Source: Fibrella aquatilis
GTDB taxonomy: Bacteria > Bacteroidota > Bacteroidia > Cytophagales > Spirosomataceae
Direction: 5' to 3'
Assembly: GCF_017353255.1 (NCBI RefSeq)
Contig: NZ_JAFMYU010000016.1
Span: forward strand, 97,018 to 161,017
DNA: 64,000 nt
Below the pieces are notes generated by a model. It made no database searches. It was given only the letters and a program-made list of their open reading frames with translations, and was not told the origin of the DNA. The position numbers and the translations under genes were made by a program. Below are positions 50,290 through 59,334 of this stretch, piece after piece. Each line of letters begins with the position of its first letter. Positions within the stretch are counted from its first letter, which is position 1.

Positions 50290-50892
50290 TTGAAAAAGCT
50301 CGCCATTTTCGCTTCCGGTTCGGGTAGTAACGCCCAGCAGATTGCTCAGTATGTTGCTGGTAATCAGAACATTGATCTGTGCATGATCCTGACCAATAAT
50401 CCCAACGCCGGGGTCATCGACCGGACGCGGCGTGGGTTCGACTGTGGAGTGAACGTACCGGTGCTGGTGTTTGATCGTCCTACATTTTATCAGACCGACC
50501 GGATCAGTCAATTACTTGAGAGACAAGAAGTTGATCTAATTGTGTTGGCCGGATTCATGTGGCTCGTGCCGCCAGCGCTGGTCAAGGCGTTTCCGGGGCA
50601 GATCATTAACATCCACCCCGCGCTACTGCCCAAATTTGGCGGCAAAGGCATGTACGGGCATCACGTGCACGAGGCGGTGGTGGCGGCGGGCGAAACCGAA
50701 ACGGGCATCACTATCCACTTCGTCAACGAGCATTACGACGAAGGCGCTATCATTTTCCAGGCCACCTGCCCCGTTTCCCCCATCGATACCCCCGATGACG
50801 TAGCCGAAAAAATTCACGCCCTCGAATACACCCATTACCCCCGCGTTGTTGTTGAGGTGTTAGACCGGGTTCCGATGCGGATTCCTTATTAA
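50290..50892 (+). CDS. purN: Phosphoribosylglycinamide formyltransferase (GAR transformylase)
   Basis: A 200-residue PurN. It begins with a TTG at 50290 (KKLAIFASGSGSNAQQIAQY), as there is no ATG in frame before the glycine-rich first strand. The catalytic Asn-His pair is in INIHPALLPKFGGKGMYG; the Asp is in HYDEGAIIFQ. It transfers a formyl group from 10-formyl-THF to GAR in purine synthesis. It has its own promoter at 50244, and a short hairpin (ACGGGTT / AACCCGT, 50899-50914) follows. Confidence 0.93.
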   Translation: MKKLAIFASGSGSNAQQIAQYVAGNQNIDLCMILTNNPNAGVIDRTRRGFDCGVNVPVLVFDRPTFYQTDRISQLLERQEVDLIVLAGFMWLVPPALVKAFPGQIINIHPALLPKFGGKGMYGHHVHEAVVAAGETETGITIHFVNEHYDEGAIIFQATCPVSPIDTPDDVAEKIHALEYTHYPRVVVEVLDRVPMRIPY

Positions 50893-50932
50893 CGTACCAC
50901 GGGTTTCAACCCGTCTTTACAGCTAAATACGT

Positions 50933-51337
50933 ATGAAAAGTCCCCGCTACTTCCTCTTTCTCATCACCTTCTGCCTTTCCCTGACGGGCTGTTTTCGCCC
51001 CGTCATCCCCATCTCGACCGGCCCCAAATACCCTATCGACGTGTTCTACGCCGATCAGCAGCCGGGTAGGCCGTATGATGACATTAAGCTGCTGTATATC
51101 AGCGAAGAGGTGCCGATCCGGGCCAACCAGAAACGAAGCGATGGACGAATGTTGAGCCGGGGCAATTCTATGCTTGAAAAAGATGCCCTGCTGGCCAAAC
51201 TGACCCTGCAAGCCCAGCGCCTGGGAGCCACTGCCCTCATCAACGTTACCTACCAATACTACACCACAGCCACTACCAACGGCTACAGCATGGAAGGCCT
51301 CGCCGTGAAATACCGGGGCGAGCAGGAAGCTAATTAA
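50933..51337 (+). CDS. Small lipoprotein of unknown function
   Basis: A 134-residue lipoprotein (FLFLITFCLSLTGC). The mature part reads YPIDVFYADQQPGRPYDDIK, then LLYISEEVPI and a C-terminal QAQRLGATALINVTYQYY followed by YSMEGLAVKY. This end resembles YbjQ/heavy-metal-binding-like small domains that contain 'A-LGA-A-I-V', but no metal motif is seen. Co-directional with purN, 40 bp after it. Confidence 0.7.
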   Translation: MKSPRYFLFLITFCLSLTGCFRPVIPISTGPKYPIDVFYADQQPGRPYDDIKLLYISEEVPIRANQKRSDGRMLSRGNSMLEKDALLAKLTLQAQRLGATALINVTYQYYTTATTNGYSMEGLAVKYRGEQEAN

Positions 51338-51347
51338 TACAAGGTGG

Positions 51348-51926
51348 TTACTGCTTTCGCATGTCAATTTGAGTCAGGCTGTTATTAAATGCCTTCCAAA
51401 GCATAGTTTTTCCATCCGCCCCGATCTCCATTGAATAGTGATCTTCGATTCTTACCGTAGTCAAGAAGCGAAGCTCAGGGTCATTAGGGAGAGGCCCATT
51501 GGGGAAATTATAATAGAGTGTAAACAGGGCTACGTAGCCCGTACCCTTCTCTATTCGCTCATAACCAGCCATCGTTCTGAAGTAAAGAGGATACGTTTTT
51601 CCTCGAAACCGGATTGAACCGGAAAATTGAGGCGCACCAGGGTCCTCCGGCGTGTCCCAGAGTTTAAGAGGCTGTTGGATGGTTATTGTGGCGAAATCTT
51701 GGAACGTTGTGTCGGCTACTAGTTTCGCCCCATAAGATGCCATGTTGTATCGTTGGGCATTTATCTGCACCCGGTTCAGCACCCAAGTGCCCACAACCTG
51801 CGGTTTCAACGCACTCATGACCCTGATAGCCTCCTTTTTGTAGTCAACGGGAGCAGGCTCAGGGGCGGGCTGTTTGCATTGAGCAAGCCCCAAGCTGATT
51901 GTCAGCAACAACAGTAGCCGATTCAT
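51348..51926 (-). CDS. Lipoprotein of unknown function
   Basis: A 192-residue protein starting at 51926 (NRLLLLLTISLGLAQC lipobox). The mature region contains LKPQVVGTWVLNRVQINAQR, then FQDFATITIQQPLKLWDTPE and FSGSIRFRGKTYPLYFRTMA, a beta-rich pattern like lipocalin-type small lipoproteins ('GTW-L'). The last residues (GKTMLWKAFNNSLTQIDMRK) are typical 'it is worth X' strand endings of such folds. It is divergent from atpA; the 51927-52162 gap shows no other gene. Confidence 0.7.
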   Translation of the reverse strand: MNRLLLLLTISLGLAQCKQPAPEPAPVDYKKEAIRVMSALKPQVVGTWVLNRVQINAQRYNMASYGAKLVADTTFQDFATITIQQPLKLWDTPEDPGAPQFSGSIRFRGKTYPLYFRTMAGYERIEKGTGYVALFTLYYNFPNGPLPNDPELRFLTTVRIEDHYSMEIGADGKTMLWKAFNNSLTQIDMRKQ

Positions 51927-52162
51927 ACAACACCGTGTTTGGTTTTGTGGGCAATGTAGCAAATTAGTACACTGTACTACACCGATATGGTAGAATAATC
52001 TAGCCAAAATTGACCAGACGCACTACTCAAAAAAAAGTACGGTGCGACAGGTTCAAAATCACCTAACGAGGGGTCACAACAATATAGTCCCGAAATCTTA
52101 GAAAAGTATAAGAAAGCGGGGCTTTGTTGGCTTCTAATCGGTGTTTTATCAAATTTTAACCC

Positions 52163-52170
52163 TACCTTTG
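52163..52170 (+). promoter_or_regulatory. Bacteroidota -7 promoter box for atpA (TACCTTTG)
   Basis: Exact TAnnTTTG, 41 bp before the ATG at 52212, preceded by AT-rich sequence. Its presence shows that atpA is the first gene of its transcript here. Confidence 0.6.
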
Positions 52171-52211
52171 CGGCCAGAAATTGATCTCTAACTAACGATT
52201 ACTCAGACTAT

Positions 52212-53786
52212 ATGGTGTCCGTAAGACCCGATGAGGTATCAGCTATCCTTCGCGCCCAGCTGGCTGGTGCGCAGACCGAGGCTGAACTCGAAGAAGTGGG
52301 TACGGTGCTGCAAATCGGCGACGGTGTGGCGCGTATCTACGGTTTGTCTAAAGTACAGGCCGGTGAATTGCTTGCCTTCGATAACGGCTTGCAGGCACTT
52401 GCCCTGAACCTCGAAGAAGATAACGTCGGTGCGGTACTGCTCGGCGACTATTCAGAGGTGAAGGAAGGTGATACCGTGAAACGCACCAGCCAGATTGCCT
52501 ACGTGAACGTGGGCGAAGGTATCCTGGGTCGCGTAGTAAACACCCTTGGTCAGCCTATCGACGGCAACGGCCCCATTCAGGGCGAAACGTTCGAGATGCC
52601 TCTGGAGCGGAAAGCACCAGGCGTAATCTACCGCCAGCCCGTTACCGAACCCCTTCAGACGGGTATCAAGGCTATCGACGCCATGATACCCATTGGCCGG
52701 GGTCAGCGCGAACTGATCATCGGCGACCGGCAGACGGGTAAGACCGCCGTGGCTATCGACACGATCATCAACCAGCGCGAGTTTTACGACAAAGGCGAAC
52801 CCGTATTCTGTATCTACGTAGCCTGCGGTCAGAAAGCCTCAACGGTGAAACTGATTGAAGCGACCCTGCGCAAAGCCGGCGCTATGGACTACACCGTGAT
52901 CGTGGCCGCTGCCGCGTCCGACCCGTCGCCCATGCAGTTCTTTGCCCCCTTCACCGGTGCGGCCATCGGCGAATATTTCCGCGACACGGGCCGTCCCGCC
53001 CTCGTGGTGTATGATGATCTCTCGAAGCAGGCCGTGGCTTACCGCGAAGTGTCGTTGCTGCTGCGTCGCCCACCCGGACGTGAAGCCTACCCCGGCGACG
53101 TGTTCTACCTCCACAGCCGTCTGCTGGAGCGGGCCGCCAAAATCACCCAGAACGACGACATCGCCCAGGCCATGAACGATCTGCCCCCCAGCCTGCAAGG
53201 CAAGGTGAAAGGCGGTGGTTCACTAACGGCCCTGCCGATTATAGAAACGCAGGCTGGTGACGTGTCGGCGTATATTCCTACCAACGTGATCTCGATCACC
53301 GACGGGCAGATCTTCCTGGAATCGAACCTGTTCAACGCTGGTATCCGTCCCGCCATCAACGTGGGTATTTCGGTATCGCGGGTGGGTGGTAACGCCCAGA
53401 TTAAGTCGATGAAGAAAGTGGCCGGTACGCTGAAACTGGACCAGGCGCAGTTCCGCGAACTGGAAGCCTTCGCCAAATTCGGTTCCGACCTCGACGCCTC
53501 TACGAAACTGACTATCGACCGGGGCCGTCGGAACCAGGAGATGCTGAAGCAGCCGCAGTACTCGCCCGTGAAGGTAGAGCAGCAGGTAGCCATCATCTAC
53601 GCCTCGACCAACGGCTTGCTGGATAAAGTGCCCGTTGACAAAGTGAAAGAGTTTGAATCGGCGTTTGGCATGATGCTGGAAACGCAATATGCCGATGCCC
53701 TGACCGACCTGCGGAAAGGCAACTTGAGCGAAGCCGCCACCACGGCCATCCGCAAAGTTGTAGCCGACCTGACGGCGAAATATTAA
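52212..53786 (+). CDS. atpA: F-type ATP synthase subunit alpha
   Basis: A 524-residue alpha subunit. [16 protein letters not shown] at the N-terminus, Walker [12 protein letters not shown] (171-181), [20 protein letters not shown] and SRLLERAAK (alpha-subunit signature [20 protein letters not shown]). It carries non-catalytic nucleotide sites and pairs with beta in F1. In most Bacteroidota atpH precedes atpA, but here the upstream neighbour is an unrelated lipoprotein gene on the opposite strand. Confidence 0.97.
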   Translation: MVSVRPDEVSAILRAQLAGAQTEAELEEVGTVLQIGDGVARIYGLSKVQAGELLAFDNGLQALALNLEEDNVGAVLLGDYSEVKEGDTVKRTSQIAYVNVGEGILGRVVNTLGQPIDGNGPIQGETFEMPLERKAPGVIYRQPVTEPLQTGIKAIDAMIPIGRGQRELIIGDRQTGKTAVAIDTIINQREFYDKGEPVFCIYVACGQKASTVKLIEATLRKAGAMDYTVIVAAAASDPSPMQFFAPFTGAAIGEYFRDTGRPALVVYDDLSKQAVAYREVSLLLRRPPGREAYPGDVFYLHSRLLERAAKITQNDDIAQAMNDLPPSLQGKVKGGGSLTALPIIETQAGDVSAYIPTNVISITDGQIFLESNLFNAGIRPAINVGISVSRVGGNAQIKSMKKVAGTLKLDQAQFRELEAFAKFGSDLDASTKLTIDRGRRNQEMLKQPQYSPVKVEQQVAIIYASTNGLLDKVPVDKVKEFESAFGMMLETQYADALTDLRKGNLSEAATTAIRKVVADLTAKY

Positions 53787-53893
53787 GGAGTTTTCAGTTT
53801 TCAGTTTAAGGAGTTTTCAGTTGGCTTGCGCGAGAGCAATACGCCTGCGCAAGCCAACTGAAAACTCCTTAAACTAAAAACTTCCAAACTGAA
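53785..53893. repeat. Inverted repeat (AGTTTTC heptads) between atpA and atpG
   Basis: Left arm 53785-53831 and right arm 53847-53893. The inner 25 bp are perfect (ending TTGGCTTGCGC / GCGCAAGCCAA). Outer units AGTTTTC, AGTTTTC, AGTTTAA versus AGTTTGG, AAGTTTTT, AGTTTAA keep the heptad step with mismatches. It lies inside an operon that should be co-transcribed. Confidence 0.9.
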
Positions 53894-53897
53894 GTTT

Positions 53898-54782
53898 ATG
53901 GCCAACCTAAAGGAAGTACGCAACCGGATTGTGTCGGTGAATTCGACGCAGCAGATCACCAAAGCCATGAAAATGGTGGCGGCGGCGAAGCTGCGGCGGG
54001 CACAGGACGCCATCACGCAGATGCGTCCCTATGCGCAGAAGTTAAGTGAAATGCTGGGTACGGTGTCGGCGGGTGCTGAATCGGCTACAGATAGCCCTTA
54101 TAAGCAGGCCCGGCCTGTGCAAAATGTGCTCATGATCCTGGTTACGTCTGACCGGGGGTTGTGCGGCGCGTTTAACACCAACGTAGCCAAGGCTGCCGTG
54201 GCCCGCATCAACGAGCAATACGCCGATCAGGCCCGCCGGGGCACGGTGCAGGTGATGGCCATTGGCAAAAAAGGTGCCGAGGCTATGGCCCGTCGGGGGT
54301 ATAAAGTAAACACCAAGCACGTCAATACCTTTGGCAACCTGAGCTTCTCGACTGTTCGTGAAGCCGCCGAAGAGGCCATGGATCAATTCGTGAAAGGGCA
54401 ATATGATGTAGTGGAGGTGGTGTATAACGAGTTCCGCAACGTAGCCACGCAGATCATTCGCGTCGAGCAAATGTTGCCTATCGTGTCGACGCCCGCTCCG
54501 GCTGGCGTGACAGCTAACGTGAACTATACGTTCGAGCCGGGCGAGGAAGAAATCGTGACCGAACTGATTCCCAAGACGCTTAAGATTCAACTGTACAAAG
54601 CCGTGCTGGAATCCAACGCCTCGGAACATGGTGCCCGGATGACGGCCATGGACAAGGCTACCGAAAATGCTGGTGAACTGCTGAAAGAACTGAAGCTGAT
54701 CTACAACCGGACGCGTCAGGCGGCTATTACCAAAGAGATTCTCGAAATCGTGGGTGGTGCCGAAGCGCTTGCCAGCAGCTAG
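53898..54782 (+). CDS. atpG: F-type ATP synthase subunit gamma
   Basis: A 294-residue gamma subunit. N-terminal ANLKEVRNRIVSVNSTQQIT, KAMKMVAAAKLRRAQD; middle VTSDRGLCGAFNTNVAKAAV; C-terminal ESNASEHGARMTAMDKATEN, then LKLIYNRTRQAAITKEILEI. Length is normal. It forms the rotating central stalk of F1. Separated from atpA by a hairpin of 109 bp. A strong terminator follows, so atpA-atpG is a two-gene operon. Confidence 0.97.
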   Translation: MANLKEVRNRIVSVNSTQQITKAMKMVAAAKLRRAQDAITQMRPYAQKLSEMLGTVSAGAESATDSPYKQARPVQNVLMILVTSDRGLCGAFNTNVAKAAVARINEQYADQARRGTVQVMAIGKKGAEAMARRGYKVNTKHVNTFGNLSFSTVREAAEEAMDQFVKGQYDVVEVVYNEFRNVATQIIRVEQMLPIVSTPAPAGVTANVNYTFEPGEEEIVTELIPKTLKIQLYKAVLESNASEHGARMTAMDKATENAGELLKELKLIYNRTRQAAITKEILEIVGGAEALASS

Positions 54783-54812
54783 TAGCATACACATCGAACC
54801 GATATGAATGCC

Positions 54813-54844
54813 AACCCGCGACCCACCTGGTCGCGGGTTTTTTA
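54813..54844 (+). terminator. Intrinsic terminator after atpG
   Basis: AACCCGCGACC (54813-54823) pairs with GGTCGCGGGTT (54829-54839), followed by a T-run. Confidence 0.9.
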
Positions 54845-54968
54845 TTGGTGTGTTCTGAGCGCACACAATCCCATTTACCCACCGCTTATGTAATTATCCT
54901 TACGTCTGTTGCAGCTATTGCTTAATTTAGGATGGTTAACTAACTGCTGAACAAACAAAACCATTTAC

Positions 54969-55712
54969 ATGAAAAAGCTGCTTGTACTTTTCTTTTGCGT
55001 GGCCGGTTCGCTGGTGGCGCGGGCACAAACCGCCGACGAAGTGATTGACAAATACTTTGCCCAAACGGGGGGTAAAGACAAATGGATGGCCATTAAAAGC
55101 ATGAAGGCCACCGGCAAAGCCAAAGTGCAGGGCATGGAGCTGCCCATTGCGATGCTCCAAAAAGCGCCCAACAAAATGAAGGCCACCGCCACATTTCAAG
55201 GCATGAGCTTCATACAGCCCTGTTTTGACGGCAGCACTGGCTGGAACACCAACCAGATGACCATGAAGCCCGAAAAAATGGCCGCTGAAGACAGCGAGAA
55301 CATGAAAGACGAGGCCATGCTGGAAGACCCATTTCTGAACTACGCCGCCAAAGGCTACAAGGTGGAATTGCAGGGTAAAGAAACCATTGAAGGCACCGAG
55401 TGCCACAAAATGAAGCTGACCCGCAAACCCACCATGGTGGATGGCAAGGCTGAAGAAAACGTGGTGTATTACTTTTTCAGCGTGGCCGACAATGTACCCA
55501 TCATGAGCCGGACGGTGTCGAAAAAAGGGCCTGCCAAAGGGGCCACGGTAGAAACCTTCATGAGTGATTACCAAGAAATTCCTGGTGGGATTTTCATGCC
55601 CTTTACCGTGACGACCAAAGCCAACGGTAAAGACATGATGTCGATGGTGATGGACAAATACGAGACCAACGTGGCTATCGAAGACACCGAATTCGATTTT
55701 CCAAAACAATAA
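54969..55712 (+). CDS. LolA-like outer membrane lipoprotein-sorting protein domain protein
   Basis: A 247-residue exported protein (signal KKLLVLFFCVAGSLVARAQ). TADEVIDKYFAQTGGKDKWM, then MKATGKAKVQGMELPIAMLQ, and a GYKVELQGKETIEGTECHKM segment match the LolA/LppX-like fold (beta half-barrel) as used in Bacteroidota 'outer membrane lipoprotein-sorting' proteins. A direct role in lipoprotein transport is not proven. Ends 26 bp before a hairpin and 77 bp before the large propeller protein gene. Confidence 0.75.
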   Translation: MKKLLVLFFCVAGSLVARAQTADEVIDKYFAQTGGKDKWMAIKSMKATGKAKVQGMELPIAMLQKAPNKMKATATFQGMSFIQPCFDGSTGWNTNQMTMKPEKMAAEDSENMKDEAMLEDPFLNYAAKGYKVELQGKETIEGTECHKMKLTRKPTMVDGKAEENVVYYFFSVADNVPIMSRTVSKKGPAKGATVETFMSDYQEIPGGIFMPFTVTTKANGKDMMSMVMDKYETNVAIEDTEFDFPKQ

Positions 55713-55738
55713 GCACCCTGCTTTTTAATGAATTCCTG

Positions 55739-55769
55739 CCGATGCCATCGCTTCAAACGATGGCATCGG
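55739..55769. repeat. Hairpin of the GATGCCATCG family (second copy)
   Basis: Arms CCGATGCCATCG (55739-55750) and CGATGGCATCGG (55758-55769). The 27-bp core differs from that at 29941-29967 by two loop-side bases. It lies between two co-directional genes. Confidence 0.75.
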
Positions 55770-55789
55770 TGTACTAGACAAACCTTGGC

Positions 55790-58700
55790 ATGAAAACACC
55801 CCGCTACCTCCCGTTGCTGACCCTGCTGGCTATCAGCACCAGCACCCTGGCGCAACAAGCTATTCCGCTGAAAGGCAACGAGTTATTTGGTTCCTTACGG
55901 GCACGGCACATTGGTCCGGCCATTACCAGCGGTCGCATCGCCGACCTCGACGGCCACCCCACTGACGGACGTGTGCTCTACGTAGGCACGGCGGGTGGCG
56001 GTGTCTGGAAAACCACCGACGGTGGCGTGAGCTACAAGCCCATGTTCGACAAACACATCCAGTCTATCGGGGCCGTGGCGGTCGATCCCAAACAGCCCGA
56101 TCAGGTGGTGTGGGCCGGTACCGGCGAATGCTGGACGCGCAACAGCGTGTCCGTAGGCGATGGCGTGTACAAGACCGTAGATGGCGGCCAAAACTGGACC
56201 AACATGGGCCTGGCCAAATCGGAGCGGATCAGCGCCGTAAAGATCGACCCCACCAATACTAACATCGTTTACGTGGGCGCGATGGGCGCGCTATGGGGCC
56301 CAAGTGCCGAACGGGGCGTGTTTAAAACCACCGACGGTGGCAAGACCTGGGAGAAGATTCTGTTTGTCGATGAGAACACGGGCTGCTCCGACCTGGCCAT
56401 GGATCCCAAAGACCCCAACGTGCTCTACGCTGCCTTCTGGGAGTTTCGGCGCACGGCCTGGTCGTTCAATTCGGGCGGAAATCAGAGCGGGTTGTACAAG
56501 TCGAGTGACGCGGGCAAGACCTGGGCCAAGATTCATACGGGCTTCCCCACGGGTAAGCTGGGCCGGATTGCCATTACGGTGGCCCCGTCGGTACCCAACC
56601 GGCTGTTTGCAGTAATTGAATCGGAAACGTCCGAGGGCAAGGGTTTGTACCGCTCTGAAAATGCGGGTGCCTCCTGGCAGCGTACCAATGGCGACTTCGA
56701 ACTGACCGTGCGGCCGTTCTATTTCTCGCGCATTGTGGTCGACCCGCGCAACCCCGATATTCTCCTGAAAGGTGGCCTGAGCGGGTCCATCAGCCGCGAC
56801 GGGGGCAAGACATTTACCACGCTGGGTACTATGCACTCCGACGTGCACGATTTTCATTTCGACAACCAGAATTCAAACATCATTTTTGCCGCTACCGACG
56901 GGGGCGTGTACCGGTCATACGACGGGGGCAGCGTGTTCGAGATGGTTAAGGGGCTGCCCGTGTCGCAGGCGTATCAGGTAAGCGTAGATAACAGCAAACC
57001 CTACAAAGTCTACTGCGGGTTGCAGGACAATCAGTCTTGGTATGGCCCGTCAGAAAGCCCCGGCGGTATTGAAAACCGCGACTGGAACTGCGTAGGGGCG
57101 GGCGATGGCTTCCGGGTGTACCGGCACCCAACCAAGGCAAACATCCTCTATTCTGAAATGCAGGGGGCCGAATATATCTGGCGCTACGATACCGAACGGC
57201 GGCAGAGCAAGATCGTGAAACCCTACGCTAGCGCCACCGACCCTAAGTTGCGGTTTAACTGGAATACGGCCCTACAGATCAGCCCCAACAAGCCCGACCG
57301 GCTCTACGTAGGCAGTCAGTTTTTGCACCGATCCGACGATATGGGTGAGACCTGGACCAAGATTTCGCCTGATTTGACCACCAACAACCCCGCCAAACAG
57401 CAACAGGAGGGTTCGGGCGGCCTGAGCGCCGATAATTCCGGGGCCGAAAACCATTGCACGGTATTCAGCGTGGCCGAATCGCCGCTCGACGAGAATATGA
57501 TCTGGGTGGGTACTGACGACGGCAACGTGCAGGTAACCACCGACGGCGGCAAAAACTGGAGCAACGTAGTCGGCACGGTGCCGGGCCTGCCCAAGAACAC
57601 CTGGGCCTACCACGTGGAACCCAGCCGTTTCGACAAAAACACGGCCTACGTGGCGTTTGAGGGCCATTCGTCGGGCGACATGGCCACCTACGTTTACAAG
57701 ACTACCGACCTGGGCAAGACCTGGACATCCATCACCACGCCTGATATTAAAGGCTTTGCGCGCCACATCAAAGAAGACCTGGTAAACCCCAACCTGCTGT
57801 TTCTGGGTACCGAACAGGGCCTGTACGTGACTGTAGATGGCGGGCAAAACTGGTCGGCGTTTACGAACAACATGCCCCCCGTGGCGGTGATGTACATCGC
57901 CATTCAGCCCGACGAAAACGATCTAGTGCTGGCTACCCACGGGCGCGGCCTGATCATCATCGACGACATCAGCCCACTACGGCAGGTGACCAACGAGTTG
58001 CTGACGAAAGACGCGGCCTTCCTGCAAACAAACCCCACCGCCATGCGCGACGACGGGGGGTTCTCGGAAGGCGGTGATGCGGGTGAGTTTTCGGGCGAAA
58101 ACCCCAGCCGGTCGGCCAAGATTGTGTACTACCTCAAGAAGCGCCAGACGTTCGGCAAGATGACGATGGAGATCATGGACTCGGTGGGCAAAAAAGTGGG
58201 TGATGTAACGCCGGGTAAGGCCAAGGGCATCAACATTGTGGAGTGGAACTACCGCCTGAAGCCACCTAAAGTGGCCACGGGCAAAACGCTGTCGTTTGCC
58301 GGGTTCACCGGTCCGCGCCTGCCTGCTGGCACCTATACCGTGAAGCTGACACAGGGCACCAACACCTACGAAACGCCCCTGAAACTCCTGCCCGACCCCA
58401 CCAGTATGCATTCGGTGGCGGACCAACAGGCTCAATACGAGACTGTTACGCGGTTGTATACCATGACCGAACAGCTGGGCTACCTGGTGGATCAGATCAA
58501 CGCGATGCAAAAAGCCGCCGATGAGCAACTGGCCAAAGATGCCAAGTATAAGAAGCTGATTGACCCGCTGGCGAAAGACCTAACCACCCTGAAAGAAAAG
58601 CTGGTGGTGCTGAAAGGCGATAACTACGTGGGCACCGCCGAGCCGCAACTGCGCGAAAAAATTGGCACCATCTACGGCCAAATTGCGGGCTACTATGGCC

Positions 58701-58882
58701 GTCCGTCGGGGGCGCAATTGGCCAATGTAACGGTGCTGGATGATCAGTTGAAAGCGGCTCTGGCTACGTTCGAGACGATCAAAACCACGCGCTACAAGGC
58801 CTTCACCGACCGGCTATCGAAAGACAAGCTCCCCGAAATTTCACTCCGCTCATTCGACGAGTACAAGAAATCGGACGGGTAG
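55790..58882 (+). CDS. Secreted BNR/VPS10-like beta-propeller protein (WD40/YVTN/BNR repeats)
   Basis: A 1030-residue exported protein (signal PLLTLLAISTSTLAQ). Residues ~30-720 contain many Asp-box repeats: GGGVWKTTDGGVSYKPM, GVYKTVDGGQNWTNM, GVFKTTDGGKTWEKI, GLYKSSDAGKTWAKI, VYKTTDLGKTWTSI, VDGGQNWSAF, forming one or two propellers like sortilin/xyloglucanase families. The C-terminal ~250 residues form a separate helical/beta region (LDDQLKAALATFETIKTTRY). Probably cell-surface or periplasmic; enzyme activity cannot be assigned. No T9SS C-terminal signal is evident. Confidence 0.85.
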   Translation: MKTPRYLPLLTLLAISTSTLAQQAIPLKGNELFGSLRARHIGPAITSGRIADLDGHPTDGRVLYVGTAGGGVWKTTDGGVSYKPMFDKHIQSIGAVAVDPKQPDQVVWAGTGECWTRNSVSVGDGVYKTVDGGQNWTNMGLAKSERISAVKIDPTNTNIVYVGAMGALWGPSAERGVFKTTDGGKTWEKILFVDENTGCSDLAMDPKDPNVLYAAFWEFRRTAWSFNSGGNQSGLYKSSDAGKTWAKIHTGFPTGKLGRIAITVAPSVPNRLFAVIESETSEGKGLYRSENAGASWQRTNGDFELTVRPFYFSRIVVDPRNPDILLKGGLSGSISRDGGKTFTTLGTMHSDVHDFHFDNQNSNIIFAATDGGVYRSYDGGSVFEMVKGLPVSQAYQVSVDNSKPYKVYCGLQDNQSWYGPSESPGGIENRDWNCVGAGDGFRVYRHPTKANILYSEMQGAEYIWRYDTERRQSKIVKPYASATDPKLRFNWNTALQISPNKPDRLYVGSQFLHRSDDMGETWTKISPDLTTNNPAKQQQEGSGGLSADNSGAENHCTVFSVAESPLDENMIWVGTDDGNVQVTTDGGKNWSNVVGTVPGLPKNTWAYHVEPSRFDKNTAYVAFEGHSSGDMATYVYKTTDLGKTWTSITTPDIKGFARHIKEDLVNPNLLFLGTEQGLYVTVDGGQNWSAFTNNMPPVAVMYIAIQPDENDLVLATHGRGLIIIDDISPLRQVTNELLTKDAAFLQTNPTAMRDDGGFSEGGDAGEFSGENPSRSAKIVYYLKKRQTFGKMTMEIMDSVGKKVGDVTPGKAKGINIVEWNYRLKPPKVATGKTLSFAGFTGPRLPAGTYTVKLTQGTNTYETPLKLLPDPTSMHSVADQQAQYETVTRLYTMTEQLGYLVDQINAMQKAADEQLAKDAKYKKLIDPLAKDLTTLKEKLVVLKGDNYVGTAEPQLREKIGTIYGQIAGYYGRPSGAQLANVTVLDDQLKAALATFETIKTTRYKAFTDRLSKDKLPEISLRSFDEYKKSDG

Positions 58883-58916
58883 GGTTTTTTGCGTAACCGG
58901 TTGCTGCCGCGTTGGG

Positions 58917-59070
58917 GTGGCTGGCGCTGTTATGGCTTCGCGCTTGTGGCCCCTCGACTGCGCTCGGGGTGACAACGACCTTGAATCAAGCAAGGATGCT
59001 TTCTTATTTGCCTGTCACCCCGAGCGCAGTCGAGGGGCTACAAGCGCGAAGCCATAACAGCGCCAGCCAC
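58917..59070. repeat. 58-bp-arm inverted repeat, GAGCGCAGTCGAGGGG family
   Basis: Arms 58917-58974 and 59013-59070, 57 of 58 bp paired. Inner 20 bp and loop start (CTTGAATCAA) are shared with 44054-44199; the outer parts differ (GTGGCTGGCGCTGTTATGGC here). It lies between two co-directional plus-strand genes. Confidence 0.95.
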
Positions 59071-59071
59071 G

Positions 59072-59334
59072 CTATTTAAAAATGAGATTATAATTTGAAG
59101 CAAAACGGACTCGTACAGTGGGCGAAGCACTAGGCTTAGATCTCTGATAATCAATAACATAAACCTCATCTAGGTCTGTAACTACATCTGCGAAATGTGA
59201 ACCGTAGCGGGGTGTTTTTGGTTATGTAAGTGCCACACAATAGCAGCCATCGGCGTACCGTTTATTACGTGTTAGCCTGCTGAACACCAACTGTTTTTGT
59301 ACGGCAACCGACTACTTCTTAACACAACTCATCC
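59072..59334 (-). other. AT-rich gap, possibly holding the end of a lost gene
   Basis: The 262 bp after the hairpin are AT-richer than the neighbours. On the minus strand a 49-codon open stretch (59072-59221, ending SNYNLIFK and a stop) includes DEVYVIDYQRSKPSASPTVR and looks coding-like, but it has an in-frame stop upstream and no start. It could be a gene remnant, or chance. No other feature is visible before the ATG at 59335. Confidence 0.2.

Noticed and set aside
59072..59221. A short minus-strand gene ending at 59072
   Set aside because: Only a 49-codon open stretch with upstream in-frame stop and no start; may be chance, recorded as a possible remnant in the gap entry.
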